Shown: one piece after another, positions 16,564 through 25,007 of the stretch
Layout of the letters: each line of letters starts with the position of its first letter
Position numbering within the stretch: position 1 is the stretch's first letter
Source of the DNA: Desulfobacterales bacterium
GTDB taxonomy: Bacteria; Desulfobacterota; Desulfobacteria; Desulfobacterales; JADGBH01
NCBI GenBank assembly: GCA_015231595.1
Contig: JADGBH010000026.1
Span: 1-53,543, forward strand
Direction: 5' to 3'
DNA: 53,543 nt
The notes under the pieces: generated by a model
Told to the model about the DNA's origin: nothing
Database searches by the model: none
Seen by the model: only the letters and a program-made list of their open reading frames with translations
Made by a program: the position numbers and the translations under genes

Positions 16564-17931
16564 TCAATTTTTTTCCGCAAAATAAGTATCAATAAGTTGT
16601 TCAGCAAGACCCATGTATTTATCAACTCGTAAATTTTTCATTTTTTCTTTAAATGCGTTTGGAACTAATGAAAGGGACTCAATAAAAATAGCAAGTTCAT
16701 CCATAGTAATTTTTTTGCCCCTTGTTAAAGCTTTAAGTTTTTCGTAAGGGTCAGGCTCTCCAAACATCCTCATTGCAGTTTGAATTGGCTCTGCTAAAAG
16801 TTCAAGATTCTCGGACAAATCTTCTTCAATTTTTTTGTTATTAATTTCAATTTTATTAAGACCTCTCATACAATTCTTTATTCCTATAAGAAAATATCCG
16901 AATATTGAACCAATATTCCTAAGCACTGTGCTGTCAGTTAAGTCCCTTTGAAATCTTGAATTAAGGAGCTTTACAGCAAGATGTTCCATCATTGGTATGG
17001 ATAAACCAAGATTTCCTTCACTGTTTTCAAAATCTATTGGATTGACTTTATGGGGCATAGTTGAAGAACCGACTTCACCCTCTTTAATTTTTTGTATAAA
17101 ATATCCAAAGGAAATATATCCCCACATATCCCTATTAAGGTCAATAACGATTGAACTTATACGAGTCATTGAATGGAGAAGCTTTGATATATAGCTGTAA
17201 GGATTAATTTGCGTTGTAAAAAGAACCGGGGATAACCCTAAATAATCATGAAGAAATTTTTTGCTGGCGCTTATCCAGTCTATTTCTGGAAATACAAAAT
17301 AATGGGCGTTATAATTACCTGTTGCTCCGTTGATTTTTGCTTGAACTTCAATATTTTTAAGACATTTTATTTCATCGCTAAGCCTCCATGCGAAATTGAT
17401 AAACTCTTTTCCCATTGTAGTAGGAGAAGCTGGCTGTCCGTGAGTTCTTGACATCATTGATACGGATTTATATTGAAGAGCTATACTCTCTAATTTTTCA
17501 AGAAGTTTTTCCAATATTGTAATTATTTTTTCTTGTCCCATTTTTAACATAATAGCATAGGACGCATTGCTTATATCTTCAGAAGTGCATGAAAAATGCA
17601 CCCATTCCTTTATCCTGTCTAAACCCATGTCTGAAAGTTTATTTTTTATAAAATATTCTACAGCTTTAACGTCATGGTTAGTAATTTTTTCAATGTCTTT
17701 TATTTTTTTTGCATCTTCAATTTTAAAATTTTCATTTATAGAATCAATTAGTTTAATTTCCGAATCATTAATTTCAGATAGTTTAAGCTCTTTTAAAAGG
17801 AATTTAAGCCAGTTAATTTCAACATGAACTCTAAATTTTATAAGTCCAAATTCTGAAAAAATTTCACTTAATTCTTCTGTAAGTTTTCTATATCTTCCAT
17901 CAATCACAGATATAGCCGTTATTTCATCCAT
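16564..17931 (-). CDS. purB: adenylosuccinate lyase
   Basis: 455 residues, matching the E. coli-type PurB (456). It begins ITAISVIDGRYR and IFSEFGLIKFRVHVEINWL. It has the catalytic SRTHGQPASP block (H164) and the flexible-loop signature GSSTMPHKVNP (288-298), which contains the catalytic serine. The enzyme splits SAICAR to AICAR and adenylosuccinate to AMP in purine synthesis, releasing fumarate. AAGGAGAT precedes ATG 17931, a strong site. No other purine genes are nearby. Copy C of the repeat element lies 167 bp upstream, with nothing else recognised in the 287-bp gap. Confidence 0.97.
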   Translation of the reverse strand: MDEITAISVIDGRYRKLTEELSEIFSEFGLIKFRVHVEINWLKFLLKELKLSEINDSEIKLIDSINENFKIEDAKKIKDIEKITNHDVKAVEYFIKNKLSDMGLDRIKEWVHFSCTSEDISNASYAIMLKMGQEKIITILEKLLEKLESIALQYKSVSMMSRTHGQPASPTTMGKEFINFAWRLSDEIKCLKNIEVQAKINGATGNYNAHYFVFPEIDWISASKKFLHDYLGLSPVLFTTQINPYSYISKLLHSMTRISSIVIDLNRDMWGYISFGYFIQKIKEGEVGSSTMPHKVNPIDFENSEGNLGLSIPMMEHLAVKLLNSRFQRDLTDSTVLRNIGSIFGYFLIGIKNCMRGLNKIEINNKKIEEDLSENLELLAEPIQTAMRMFGEPDPYEKLKALTRGKKITMDELAIFIESLSLVPNAFKEKMKNLRVDKYMGLAEQLIDTYFAEKN

Positions 17932-18007
17932 GTTATCTCCTTATGCAATTTAGTTTTTATACAGTATTTCAGAAAAATAAATTGAAAAATGTCTGAATCA
18001 GAATTTT

Positions 18008-18042
18008 CAGAATTATAGAATTAGCAGAATTAGCAGAATAAT
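18008..18042. repeat. short tandem CAGAATTAG-type repeat
   Basis: Four degenerate units of about 9 bases (CAGAATTAT, AGAATTAG, CAGAATTAG, CAGAATAAT) lie in the gap upstream of purB. A CTGAATCAG sequence lies on each side (about 17994 and 18053). Probably a decayed low-complexity repeat. No function is evident. Confidence 0.55.
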
Positions 18043-18097
18043 CTAAAACTCATCTGAATCAGGATATTTCAAAATACTTTTCTTAAAAGCTATAATA

Positions 18098-18207
18098 AAT
18101 ATATTCCTAAAATAGAATATATTTAGATGATTAAATTGTATATCTTTAATACTTTTAGCCTTAGTCGTATTTTATTTTTTTATATATATTCCAAATTAGA
18201 AATATAT
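18098..18207 (+). repeat. TTTAGCCTTAG element, copy C
   Basis: Left palindrome 18098-18123 has perfect 9-bp arms, AATATATTC-N8-GAATATATT. The core carries TAGCCTTAG at 18156-18164, 33 bp after the left palindrome. Right flank 18184-18207 is ATATATTC...GAAATATAT, an 8-bp stem with one bulged A. The two flanks resemble each other but not the TATTGA flanks of copies B and D. It lies in the 287-bp gap between purB and the LysM gene. Confidence 0.7.
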
Positions 18208-18218
18208 TGTTTTGAAAA

Positions 18219-18830
18219 TTAATCCCCAACTATAATTTTTTGACCAGCGTATATGTCAGATTTTTGATTGAATTTATTCATTTTAAGTAAGTCATCTATA
18301 GTTATACCGTATTTCCTACTTATACTAAAAAGAGTTTCTCCTCCAGATACAACGTGATATTTTGGTTCTTTTTTTAGGGGAGTTGAAGGTAAAATATCAG
18401 GAACTACTACGGGCTCAGATGGAGTATGCGTTACAATATTGTTGTTATTGTTATTGTTATTGTTAGATATTTGTTTTTCTTTTAATGCTGTTACATCTTT
18501 GGTTAAATATTCTAATTTAATAGAAGTTGTAGCTTCAAATTTTTCAAATGTTTCTGCAGTTTCACTAAATTTTTTAATTTTTTGTTCTAATGAAGAAACT
18601 TTTTCAGATATGGCAGTAATTTGTTCAATGATTTTTTCTATATTTTCTATTTTAGCCGCCATTTCACTTGATTTATTTTCAGATACACTTTTGCTTTGGC
18701 TAGGAATAAATATTTCCAGAATTAATATAACTCCAACTATAATAACGCCTATAATCATGAAAGGCGTTTCAGGTTTTTTTAAATTTTGAAAAAACCGGAT
18801 AGCTTTTTTTTTATGTTTTTCTTCCTTCAT
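18219..18830 (-). CDS. LysM-domain membrane-anchored protein with coiled coil
   Basis: 203 residues. A short basic cytoplasmic N-terminus is followed by a membrane helix (FMIIGVIIVGVILILEIFI, about 24-43). A long coiled coil comes next (about 50-125) with KIENIEKIIEQ and KVSSLEQKIKKF heptads. A run of nine Asn is encoded by a hexanucleotide repeat, followed by a Pro-rich linker. The C-terminus is a LysM domain (YHVVSGGETLFSISRKYGIT to YAGQKIIVGD). LysM domains bind peptidoglycan glycan strands, so this is likely an inner-membrane protein reaching the cell wall across the periplasm. AGAGGA is upstream of ATG 18830. The partner is unknown. Confidence 0.85.
   Translation of the reverse strand: MKEEKHKKKAIRFFQNLKKPETPFMIIGVIIVGVILILEIFIPSQSKSVSENKSSEMAAKIENIEKIIEQITAISEKVSSLEQKIKKFSETAETFEKFEATTSIKLEYLTKDVTALKEKQISNNNNNNNNNIVTHTPSEPVVVPDILPSTPLKKEPKYHVVSGGETLFSISRKYGITIDDLLKMNKFNQKSDIYAGQKIIVGD
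18438..18465. repeat. TTGTTA hexanucleotide repeat encoding poly-Asn
   Basis: About four copies of TTGTTA/TTATTG follow one another in the linker of the LysM protein. Units add or remove two Asn codons in frame, so linker length could vary between strains. Confidence 0.75.
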
Positions 18831-18968
18831 TTGTTGAGTCCTCTTTATATTTTGAATTTTTTTTATATTTAAACCAAATGTTGACCTTTTTCAAAATTTA
18901 AATTAAGTAAAATTAATTGTGGGTTAAATATATTTGAAAGTCAATAACTTAAATTAAAAGAGAGTAAA

Positions 18969-19217
18969 ATGCATTCTCATAATTTTGTTGATAAATATAA
19001 GGGTTTTGTTGCCTTTGGTTTTGATAGAGCAACTGATGAAAATACATTAATGTATTATCTTCAAAAATTTTCTGATGATACATTACTGAATGTCTTAATA
19101 AAAAAAATGGCAGATACTGAGCTTGAAGAAATATTTGAGCTTGTAAGTAAGTATTTAAAAAAATACTTGACAGAAGAAGAATATCATAAACTTTTTTTAA
19201 AAGATGATAATTATTAG
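18969..19217 (+). CDS. small conserved acidic protein of unknown function
   Basis: 82 residues, soluble, acidic, helical: KYKGFVAFGFDRATDENTLMYYLQKFSDDTLLNVL, then ELEEIFELVSKYLKKYLTEEEYHKLFLK. The clean composition, a GAGAG site before ATG 18969 and placement 32 bp ahead of the ACT gene argue it is a real gene. I recall similar small 'cytoplasmic' proteins in Desulfobacterota but cannot name a domain. It may be the first gene of the ACT-PFL operon. No catalytic motif is visible. Confidence 0.7.
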   Translation: MHSHNFVDKYKGFVAFGFDRATDENTLMYYLQKFSDDTLLNVLIKKMADTELEEIFELVSKYLKKYLTEEEYHKLFLKDDNY

Positions 19218-19249
19218 GGATGAGCGAGTAGTAAATTAAAGGTAAAAAG

Positions 19250-19798
19250 ATGGAAAAAATTATTATTACAGTAGTTGGGCCGGATAGACCTAGAATAGTT
19301 GCGACTGTTTCTAAAGCTCTTTTTGCAAAAGAATGTAATATTGAAAATGTAAGTCATACGACTCTTCAAACAGAGTTTGCAGGAATCTTTATTGCGTCTA
19401 TTCCAGAAAATTTTAATTTGCAAGATATTCATAAAAGTTTAAAAGATAAACTTATTCCACTTGGGCTTGATGTTCATGTCAAACTGGTTAATCCTCCAGA
19501 ATTTTCTCAAGTTACTGGAGAGCCTTTTGTTATTACTACGAGAGGGCCAGATAGAAAAGGTCTTGTAGCGAGTATTACGGGTATTATTGCGGATTATGGA
19601 ATCAATATAGCTCGATTTAGGGCGGTGTTTAAAGGCGGAAGCGAGCCTGATAAGAATATAATGATTTATGAAATAGATGTTCCCAATGGAGTTGATCAAA
19701 ATAAATTTTGCAGTGATTTAAAAGAAAAAGCTAATGAACTTGGCCTTGAAGCTAATGTTCAACATAGAAAAATATTTGAAGTTATTAACCGAATATAA
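19250..19798 (+). CDS. tandem ACT-domain regulatory protein (GcvR-like)
   Basis: 182 residues formed of two ACT domains. ACT1 (3-75) starts IIITVVGPDRPRIVATVSKAL, and ACT2 (about 90-175) starts FVITTRGPDRKGLVASITGII. Both have the glycine-proline-D-R-P/K turn that shapes the ligand pocket. The nearest named relatives are GcvR and the UPF0237 proteins, small-molecule (amino acid) sensing regulators. UPF0237 and the following PFL/UPF0210 protein are commonly adjacent and sometimes thought to work together. AAAGG precedes ATG 19250. The gap to the PFL gene is 16 bp, so cotranscription is likely. Confidence 0.9.
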   Translation: MEKIIITVVGPDRPRIVATVSKALFAKECNIENVSHTTLQTEFAGIFIASIPENFNLQDIHKSLKDKLIPLGLDVHVKLVNPPEFSQVTGEPFVITTRGPDRKGLVASITGIIADYGINIARFRAVFKGGSEPDKNIMIYEIDVPNGVDQNKFCSDLKEKANELGLEANVQHRKIFEVINRI

Positions 19799-19814
19799 GG
19801 AATTTGATTAAATT

Positions 19815-21188
19815 ATGCTTACAGAAACTGAAATCATTTCAACCATTGAAATGTTAAATAATGAAAACCTTGATGTTAGAACTATTACCCTTGGAATTAA
19901 TATTTTAGACTGCGTAAGTCATGATATAAAAATTTTCAAGGAAAACATATTTGAAAAAATAACTAATGTTTCTAAAGACCTTGTTTACGTATGCAATCAG
20001 ATAGGAGATAAATACGGAATTAAAGTTGTAAATAAACGTATATCTGTAAGCCCTATTGCTGCAGCCGCTGGAAATTTTAATTCTGATCAAATGGTTGAAA
20101 TAGCTCACACAATGAATGATGCTGCTAAAAAAGTTCAAATTGATTTTATAGGAGGCTTTACAGCTCTTGTTGAAAAGGGAATATCTAAAGGAGCTATGGC
20201 TCTTATAGAAGCTATTCCAAAGGCTCTATTTGAAACTGATAGAGTATGCGCATCTGTGAATGTTGCGGCAACCCATGCTGGGATAAATATGGATGCAGTT
20301 TTGATGATGGGAAGAGCTATAAAAAAAGCTGCGGAGCTTTCAGCTCATCAAGACGGACTTGCTTGCGCAAAATTATGTGTTTTTGCTAATATACCACCAG
20401 ATTGTCCATTTATGGCTGGAGCTTATTTAGGTATCGGAGAAGCTGACGCTGTAATTAATGTTGGAGTAAGCGGCCCTGGAGTTGTAAAAAAAGCAATTGA
20501 GCGAGCTTTATCTTTGGATTCGAAACTTGATTTAGGACAAATTTCTGAAATTATAAAACGTACTGCATGTAAAGTTACAAGGGTTGGCGAGCTTATTGGA
20601 AGAGAAGTTGCTGAAAACCTAAATATTGGTTTTGGAATTGTTGATCTTTCCCTTGCGCCTACTCCTAATGTTGGTGATAGTGTAGGCGAAATATTTCAAG
20701 CTCTTGGGCTTCATAGTATTGGCGTGCCTGGAACAACAGCGGCTCTTGCCATGCTCAATGATGCTGTAAAAAAAGGAGGCGCATTTGCAAGTTCCCATGT
20801 TGGTGGTCTTTCAGGGGCATTTATTCCAGTATGTGAAGATTTAAATATAGCTGAAGCCGCTCAAAAAGGTTTTTTATCAATTGAAAAGCTTGAAGCAATC
20901 ACATCTGTATGTTCAGTAGGACTTGATATGGTTCCTATTCCGGGCGATATTCCTGCTGATGTAATTTCAGCTATTATCGCTGACGAAATGGCTATTGGAG
21001 TTATTAATAATAAAACTACAGCTACTCGTTTAATTCCTGTACCAAACAAAAAGGCTGGAGATAATGTTTTTTTCGGAGGACTTTTGGGTCAAGCTACTAT
21101 AATTGAAGTTAAAAATGCTCATGGACCTAATAATTTTGTTATGCACGGCGGACGAATCCCAGCTCCAATTAAAAGTTTGGGCAATTAG
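19815..21188 (+). CDS. PFL family protein (UPF0210/DUF711)
   Basis: 457 residues, the standard UPF0210 length. The N-terminus (MLTETEIISTIEMLNNENLDVRTITLGINILDC) and internal blocks (KRISVSPIAAAAGN, GFTALVEKGISKGAMALIEAIP, VGVSGPGVVKKAIERAL, DLSLAPTPNVGDSVGEI) are characteristic. The fold is related to glycyl-radical (PFL-like) barrels, but I see no C-terminal glycyl-radical motif, so radical chemistry is not implied. Function is unknown. The conserved pairing with an ACT-domain protein is seen here. AAGGAA lies upstream of ATG 19815, and a terminator follows at 21267-21317. Confidence 0.93.
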   Translation: MLTETEIISTIEMLNNENLDVRTITLGINILDCVSHDIKIFKENIFEKITNVSKDLVYVCNQIGDKYGIKVVNKRISVSPIAAAAGNFNSDQMVEIAHTMNDAAKKVQIDFIGGFTALVEKGISKGAMALIEAIPKALFETDRVCASVNVAATHAGINMDAVLMMGRAIKKAAELSAHQDGLACAKLCVFANIPPDCPFMAGAYLGIGEADAVINVGVSGPGVVKKAIERALSLDSKLDLGQISEIIKRTACKVTRVGELIGREVAENLNIGFGIVDLSLAPTPNVGDSVGEIFQALGLHSIGVPGTTAALAMLNDAVKKGGAFASSHVGGLSGAFIPVCEDLNIAEAAQKGFLSIEKLEAITSVCSVGLDMVPIPGDIPADVISAIIADEMAIGVINNKTTATRLIPVPNKKAGDNVFFGGLLGQATIIEVKNAHGPNNFVMHGGRIPAPIKSLGN

Positions 21189-21266
21189 AAAAAATAATCG
21201 CTAAGCCTACAAGGACAGTTATTTATGTTGATGTGAAGGTTAAATGTGGTATCAAAAAGTAGTTTT

Positions 21267-21317
21267 AAAGCCCCTTTTGTTTTTTCTATATATAAGCTTT
21301 ATTTGGCAAGGGGCTTT
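21267..21317. terminator. bidirectional terminator hairpin
   Basis: A perfect 10-bp stem (AAAGCCCCTT 21267-21276 with AAGGGGCTTT 21308-21317), a 31-base AT-rich loop and T-rich ends on both strands. It sits between the convergent PFL and cytidylate-kinase-like genes and can serve both. Confidence 0.75.
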
Positions 21318-21328
21318 TCTTTAGGAGC

Positions 21329-22078
21329 TTAGCATTTATCTAACTCTGCGCCAAACTTTTGCTTAAAGGCAAATAAAATTATTTCTGCTGTATCCTGAGC
21401 ATTTTTTATATGATCTCTGCATAAAACTAAATCAAATTCAGATGCACCGACTTCGCTCTTCCCATATAATTTTTTAAAAAAATCATTCTGATCCTTATCA
21501 ATACATGCGACCTCTTTTGCTGCAACATCATTACTAATATTCATAATTTTAGCAACTCTGTTTATTCTATAATCTTTGCTACCTATAATTCGAACAGCTA
21601 AAATTCTATCCCTTGGAAGTATAAGGTAAGCACCTCTTCCGACAAAAATAGTTGTTTCAATATGCGCTATCGAGAGTAAAGCTTTAGTTAACTGTTTTAA
21701 ATAGTCACTCACTGCAAAAGATTTTTCTCCAAACAGCATACCCATGAGCTGCTCGATTTGGCCAGGAAAACGTTCATCAAATATAGATGCGGTATATTCA
21801 CTAATATTTGCTTGAGTTGATATCTTTTCTAATATTTGCCTGTCAACAACTCTGTATTTTGTTTTTTCTGATATTATATCAGCGATTTCAAGCGCACCAA
21901 CACCTATTGGTCGTGAAAAACATATACATGGCGGCATTACTATATTTTCTTTCTTTGCTGCTTGTTTTGCTTTTTCCTTTTGAACTTCCCATTCTTTTAT
22001 ATATCTACTAACAAGGACATCAGCACTCGGCCTTTTAGAAGAATATGTAGATGGAACATATAAATTTGTATATAACAT
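21329..22078 (-). CDS. cytidylate kinase-like family protein
   Basis: 249 residues. After a ~45-residue basic/Ala-rich N-terminal extension comes CICFSRPIGVGALEIADIIS, an altered P-loop in the position of the kinase Walker A, then YRVVDRQILEKIS. FVGRGAYLILP and RIIGSKDYRINRVAKIM follow (LID-like). These match the PF13189 cytidylate-kinase-like group, not true Cmk. The P-loop departs from GxGKT and lacks the usual GK(S/T) lysine, so nucleotide binding may differ. Function is unknown. The start is solid: GGAGG 6 bases before ATG 22078. It is a single gene ending at the shared terminator. Confidence 0.82.
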   Translation of the reverse strand: MLYTNLYVPSTYSSKRPSADVLVSRYIKEWEVQKEKAKQAAKKENIVMPPCICFSRPIGVGALEIADIISEKTKYRVVDRQILEKISTQANISEYTASIFDERFPGQIEQLMGMLFGEKSFAVSDYLKQLTKALLSIAHIETTIFVGRGAYLILPRDRILAVRIIGSKDYRINRVAKIMNISNDVAAKEVACIDKDQNDFFKKLYGKSEVGASEFDLVLCRDHIKNAQDTAEIILFAFKQKFGAELDKC

Positions 22079-22154
22079 TTTAGCCTCCTTTTTTTCATGA
22101 TTTTGAATCTCAAAAAAATTTTTATGCTTTAAATAAAAGCATATGTTATGCCAA

Positions 22155-22169
22155 AAAGGCTTAGCCTTT
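22155..22169. repeat. AAAGGCT/AGCCTTT palindrome in the 286-bp divergent gap
   Basis: A 7-bp perfect inverted repeat around one central base sits in 22079-22364, the gap between the cytidylate-kinase-like gene and ywbE. It may be an operator or a weak terminator. The rest of the gap is AT-rich and I see no other structure. Confidence 0.45.
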
Positions 22170-22364
22170 CTTAATTGGGGATTTATAAATTCATAATAGC
22201 AAATTTATCAATATTCTTTTTAAAACATGTCGACATTATTTACAAGATGAAAAAATAGTTTACACTTTATTTTCCGAGTTGTTCTCAGATGAAATATATT
22301 TAAATTTGACTTATATTTTACAATATGATACCCGACAAAAAAAATTATTGGAGGAAGTAATATT

Positions 22365-22559
22365 ATGGATGGTCAAACAAGATTAAATATAAAGCAAGGT
22401 CTTAAAGTCAAGATCGTATTAAAACAAGATCAAAAAAGTGGTAAATTAACTGAAGGCATTGTTAAAGATATATTGACAAATTCTCCTTCACATACTCATG
22501 GCATAAAAGTAAGATTATTTAGTGGAGATGTCGGACGCGTCAAAGAGATATGTGGATGA
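22365..22559 (+). CDS. ywbE: YwbE family protein (DUF2196)
   Basis: 64 residues, near full family length. It carries the YwbE pattern: RLNIKQGLKVKIVLKQDQKS followed by GKLTEGIVKDILTNSPSHTH and GIKVRLFSGDVGRVKEI. The protein is a small beta-rich family of unknown function, perhaps RNA-binding by shape. GGAGGA precedes ATG 22365. The stop overlaps the next gene's start (ATGA at 22556-22559), so the two are translationally coupled. Codon choice (CGC, GTC, GGC) is a little richer in GC than in neighbouring genes. Confidence 0.9.
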   Translation: MDGQTRLNIKQGLKVKIVLKQDQKSGKLTEGIVKDILTNSPSHTHGIKVRLFSGDVGRVKEICG

Positions 22560-23008
22560 CACTTTACATTGACGGAGACGCTTTCCCTAACCTGCTAAAA
22601 CCTATTTTATTTCGTGCCATTGAACGGCTCAAACTAACGACATTTGTAATATCAAACAAACGTATCAATCTGGGTGAATCAAAACATATTACTTACATCA
22701 TAGTTGACTCTGGACCTGACGAAGCAGATAACCGAATTGTAGAGATGGTTAAAGAAGGTGATCTGATCATCACCGCAGATATTCCACTCGCTGACCGTAT
22801 CATAACAAAAAATGCCCATGCAATAGACCACCGTGGCAAATTTTTTAGTGTTGATAACATCAAACAATATCTATCAATGCGTAATTTAATGCAAGAAATT
22901 CGTGATACTGGTGAAATTACTAAAGGGCCATCACCTTTCAACCAAAAAGATGCGTATAAATTTGCGAACCAATTGAATCAATTCTTTTCAAAGCAAAAAC
23001 CAAATTGA
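22556..23008 (+). CDS. YaiI/YqxD (UPF0178) family protein
   Basis: 150 residues from ATG 22556, which overlaps the ywbE stop as ATGA. An in-frame ATG at 22550 is the alternative. The start MTLYIDGDAFPN and later VDSGPDEADNRIV, GDLIITADIPLADRI and HRGKFF are the UPF0178 hallmarks. The fold is PIN-like (NYN-like) with a D-x-D pair and D-x-x-D acidic residues, so nuclease activity is possible but unproven. It forms a two-gene unit with ywbE. Use of CTG, CGT and GAC codons is unlike the AGA/TTA-rich neighbours. Confidence 0.92.
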   Translation: MTLYIDGDAFPNLLKPILFRAIERLKLTTFVISNKRINLGESKHITYIIVDSGPDEADNRIVEMVKEGDLIITADIPLADRIITKNAHAIDHRGKFFSVDNIKQYLSMRNLMQEIRDTGEITKGPSPFNQKDAYKFANQLNQFFSKQKPN

Positions 23009-23023
23009 AAATGAATATATTTT

Positions 23024-24022
23024 TTAAGGATCCAATACTTTTTCCAATTTTAAAAGATTACTCGCCTCCCCTACTGCTATTACTGTATCTCCATCAGATA
23101 GTACATACTCATAGGATGGATTAAAAAGCATATCCCCATTGGACTTTTTTATAGCAATTATTATTAAATTGAATGTTTGTCGTATTCCTGAATTTTTTAA
23201 ATTTAAATTTATCAGACTCGACTTGGCATTAATTGCAATCTCTTCCATTAAAATTTCTTTTCTATTATCTGTAAAAGCCATATCAAGAAAATTTGTAACA
23301 GTCGGTCTAAGAACCCGTTGAGCCATGCTTATGGCTCCAATATCATAAGGAGATTCAACACTTGTAGCTCCAGCTGCAATTAATTTCGATTTTGTTTCAT
23401 TATTAGATGATCGCGCCATGATATAAATATCTGGATTTAACTGACGCGCTGTAAGCACTAAAAAAACATTCTCAGCATCTGTGCTTAAAACTGCTATTAA
23501 AGCTTTTGCCTTATGAATTCCAGCTCGTATAAGAGTACTTTCATGCAAAGAATCATCAATAATATAAGTTACTCCGTCTTCTTTCATTATTTCAACTAAC
23601 TCTTCATTTTTATCTATGACTACGATATCTATAGGTTTTGCAACAAGCTTTCCACATAACACTCTGCCAATTCTTCCATACCCGCAAACAATATAATGAT
23701 TTTTTAATTTTCCAATAACTTTATCCAATTTTCTCCTCCCCAGCATATTTTGTATATGCCCTTCAAGCATAAATTGTACAACTCCGCCAGCGATATACAT
23801 AAAAAAACTAACCCCTGCAAACAAAATGAATATGGTAAAAAGCCTGCCCCAAGTGCTAAGTTGATGAACTTCAGAAAAACCGACTGTAGTTAAAGAAATT
23901 GCTGTCATATACATAGCATCAAAAGCATCCCATTTTTCAATGAACATGTAACCCACTGTTCCAATATCTATAATTAGAATTAAAAGAAATATTGCTAAAA
24001 CTATTGAATTAATATTATACAA
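23024..24022 (-). CDS. two-TM potassium channel with RCK (TrkA-N/TrkA-C) domains
   Basis: 332 residues. TM1 (about 5-27), pore loop with selectivity filter TTVGFSE (about 46-52, in place of the usual TVGYGD), and TM2 (about 60-88) are followed by a linker. An RCK-N domain follows with the dinucleotide motif VCGYGRIGR (about 112-120), and an RCK-C domain (about 250-330). It resembles MthK-type ligand-gated K+ channels that tetramerise and sense Ca2+ or nucleotides. The start is TTG at 24022, needed to keep TM1. The next Met would delete it. It is divergent to pcm. Confidence 0.9.
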   Translation of the reverse strand: MYNINSIVLAIFLLILIIDIGTVGYMFIEKWDAFDAMYMTAISLTTVGFSEVHQLSTWGRLFTIFILFAGVSFFMYIAGGVVQFMLEGHIQNMLGRRKLDKVIGKLKNHYIVCGYGRIGRVLCGKLVAKPIDIVVIDKNEELVEIMKEDGVTYIIDDSLHESTLIRAGIHKAKALIAVLSTDAENVFLVLTARQLNPDIYIMARSSNNETKSKLIAAGATSVESPYDIGAISMAQRVLRPTVTNFLDMAFTDNRKEILMEEIAINAKSSLINLNLKNSGIRQTFNLIIIAIKKSNGDMLFNPSYEYVLSDGDTVIAVGEASNLLKLEKVLDP

Positions 24023-24099
24023 TTTTTTTTCTTTATTTTATCGTTATTAATTTAAAATTAGATTTATAATAAGAATTTTACTAATTATGTAACATTATG

Positions 24100-24128
24100 T
24101 TGAAAAATCAAGTAATTTTATTTATAGA
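24100..24128 (+). promoter_or_regulatory. possible sigma-70 promoter for pcm
   Basis: TTGAAA at 24100-24105, a 17-base spacer, then TATAGA at 24123-24128, about 80 bases before the chosen pcm start. The AT-rich background makes chance matches likely, so this is tentative. Confidence 0.3.
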
Positions 24129-24208
24129 TTCAAACTTAATATTGCTAAGTGGTTTATAATTTTAAGTGTTTAAATAAATTAAATTTAGGAAGGATTTTTT
24201 TAATTCTA

Positions 24209-24865
24209 ATGAGAGATGAAAATTTAAAGTTTGAGCGCATGCGCGAAGATATGGTTTCAAAGCAGATAGAGGCAAGAGGCATAAAAGATCCTAATGTTAT
24301 AGCTGCTGTAAAAAAAGTTCCGAGACATCTTTTTGTTCCTGAAGCCTTAATGGATCAAGCCTATGGAGACTTTCCATTACCTATAGGTGAGCACCAAACC
24401 ATATCTCAACCTTATATGGTCGCCTTAATGACAGAAGCATTAGAAGTAACTAAGGACGACAGAGTTTTAGAAATTGGAATGGGTTCCGGTTATCAAGCAG
24501 CAATTCTTGCATCAATAGTATTTAGAGTTTACACTATTGAAAGAATATATTCCCTTTTTCTTAAAACAAGAAAACTTTTTGATGCTCTTCAATATTACAA
24601 CATAGTCTCAAAATATTCAGACGGAACTTTAGGCTGGAAAGACCAAAGTCCTTTTGATGCAATTATTGTAACAGCAGGAGCTCCTAATGTCCCTCAAACT
24701 TTAATAGATCAACTCGCTGTTGGAGGACGACTTATTGTTCCAGCTGGAGATAAATATTCTCAAGAACTAATTAAAATTGTTAAAACTGAACAAGGAATAA
24801 AACAGATTAATCTTGGAAGCTGTAGATTCGTAAAATTAATAGGCGAATATGGATGGAAAGATTAA
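24209..24865 (+). CDS. pcm: protein-L-isoaspartate O-methyltransferase
   Basis: 218 residues from ATG 24209. A longer frame from 24149 has no family support for its extra residues. GGAAGGA lies about 14 bases before the chosen start. It begins [20 protein letters not shown], and it has [10 protein letters not shown], the active-site region [19 protein letters not shown], and the SAM-binding motif [16 protein letters not shown]. The enzyme methylates isoaspartyl residues so damaged proteins can be repaired. It precedes a hairpin repeat (24877-24896) and the hydrogenase-related operon. Confidence 0.94.
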   Translation: MRDENLKFERMREDMVSKQIEARGIKDPNVIAAVKKVPRHLFVPEALMDQAYGDFPLPIGEHQTISQPYMVALMTEALEVTKDDRVLEIGMGSGYQAAILASIVFRVYTIERIYSLFLKTRKLFDALQYYNIVSKYSDGTLGWKDQSPFDAIIVTAGAPNVPQTLIDQLAVGGRLIVPAGDKYSQELIKIVKTEQGIKQINLGSCRFVKLIGEYGWKD

Positions 24866-24876
24866 ACTAAGCCAAC

Positions 24877-24896
24877 GGCGGGCTTATAGCCCTGCC
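24877..24896 (+). terminator. hairpin after pcm, GGCGGGC/GCCC-TGCC type
   Basis: The stem GGCGGGC (24877-24883) pairs with GCCCTGCC (24889-24896), one bulged T, loop TTATA. It starts 12 bases after the pcm stop. The leading GCCAACGGCGGG matches the repeat after gatB (12228 on), so the hairpin is a dispersed element that may double as a terminator. Confidence 0.55.
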
Positions 24897-25007
24897 CTGC
24901 TAAACTTAATCAAAAAAATTATATTGACTCCACACGAAATTAGTGAATAACTTAAATTAGTGAATATTTATTTGCCCTATATTTGTAAAAAATGGAATTT
25001 CTATACT

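Noticed and set aside
19815..21188. Glycyl-radical enzyme
   Set aside because: The PFL-like family lacks the C-terminal glycyl-radical loop and no activase is linked to it.
22155..22169. AAAGGCT/AGCCTTT palindrome as a relative of the TTTAGCCTTAG element
   Set aside because: Shared bases are only the short GGCTTAGCC piece; core upstream part and flanking palindromes are missing.
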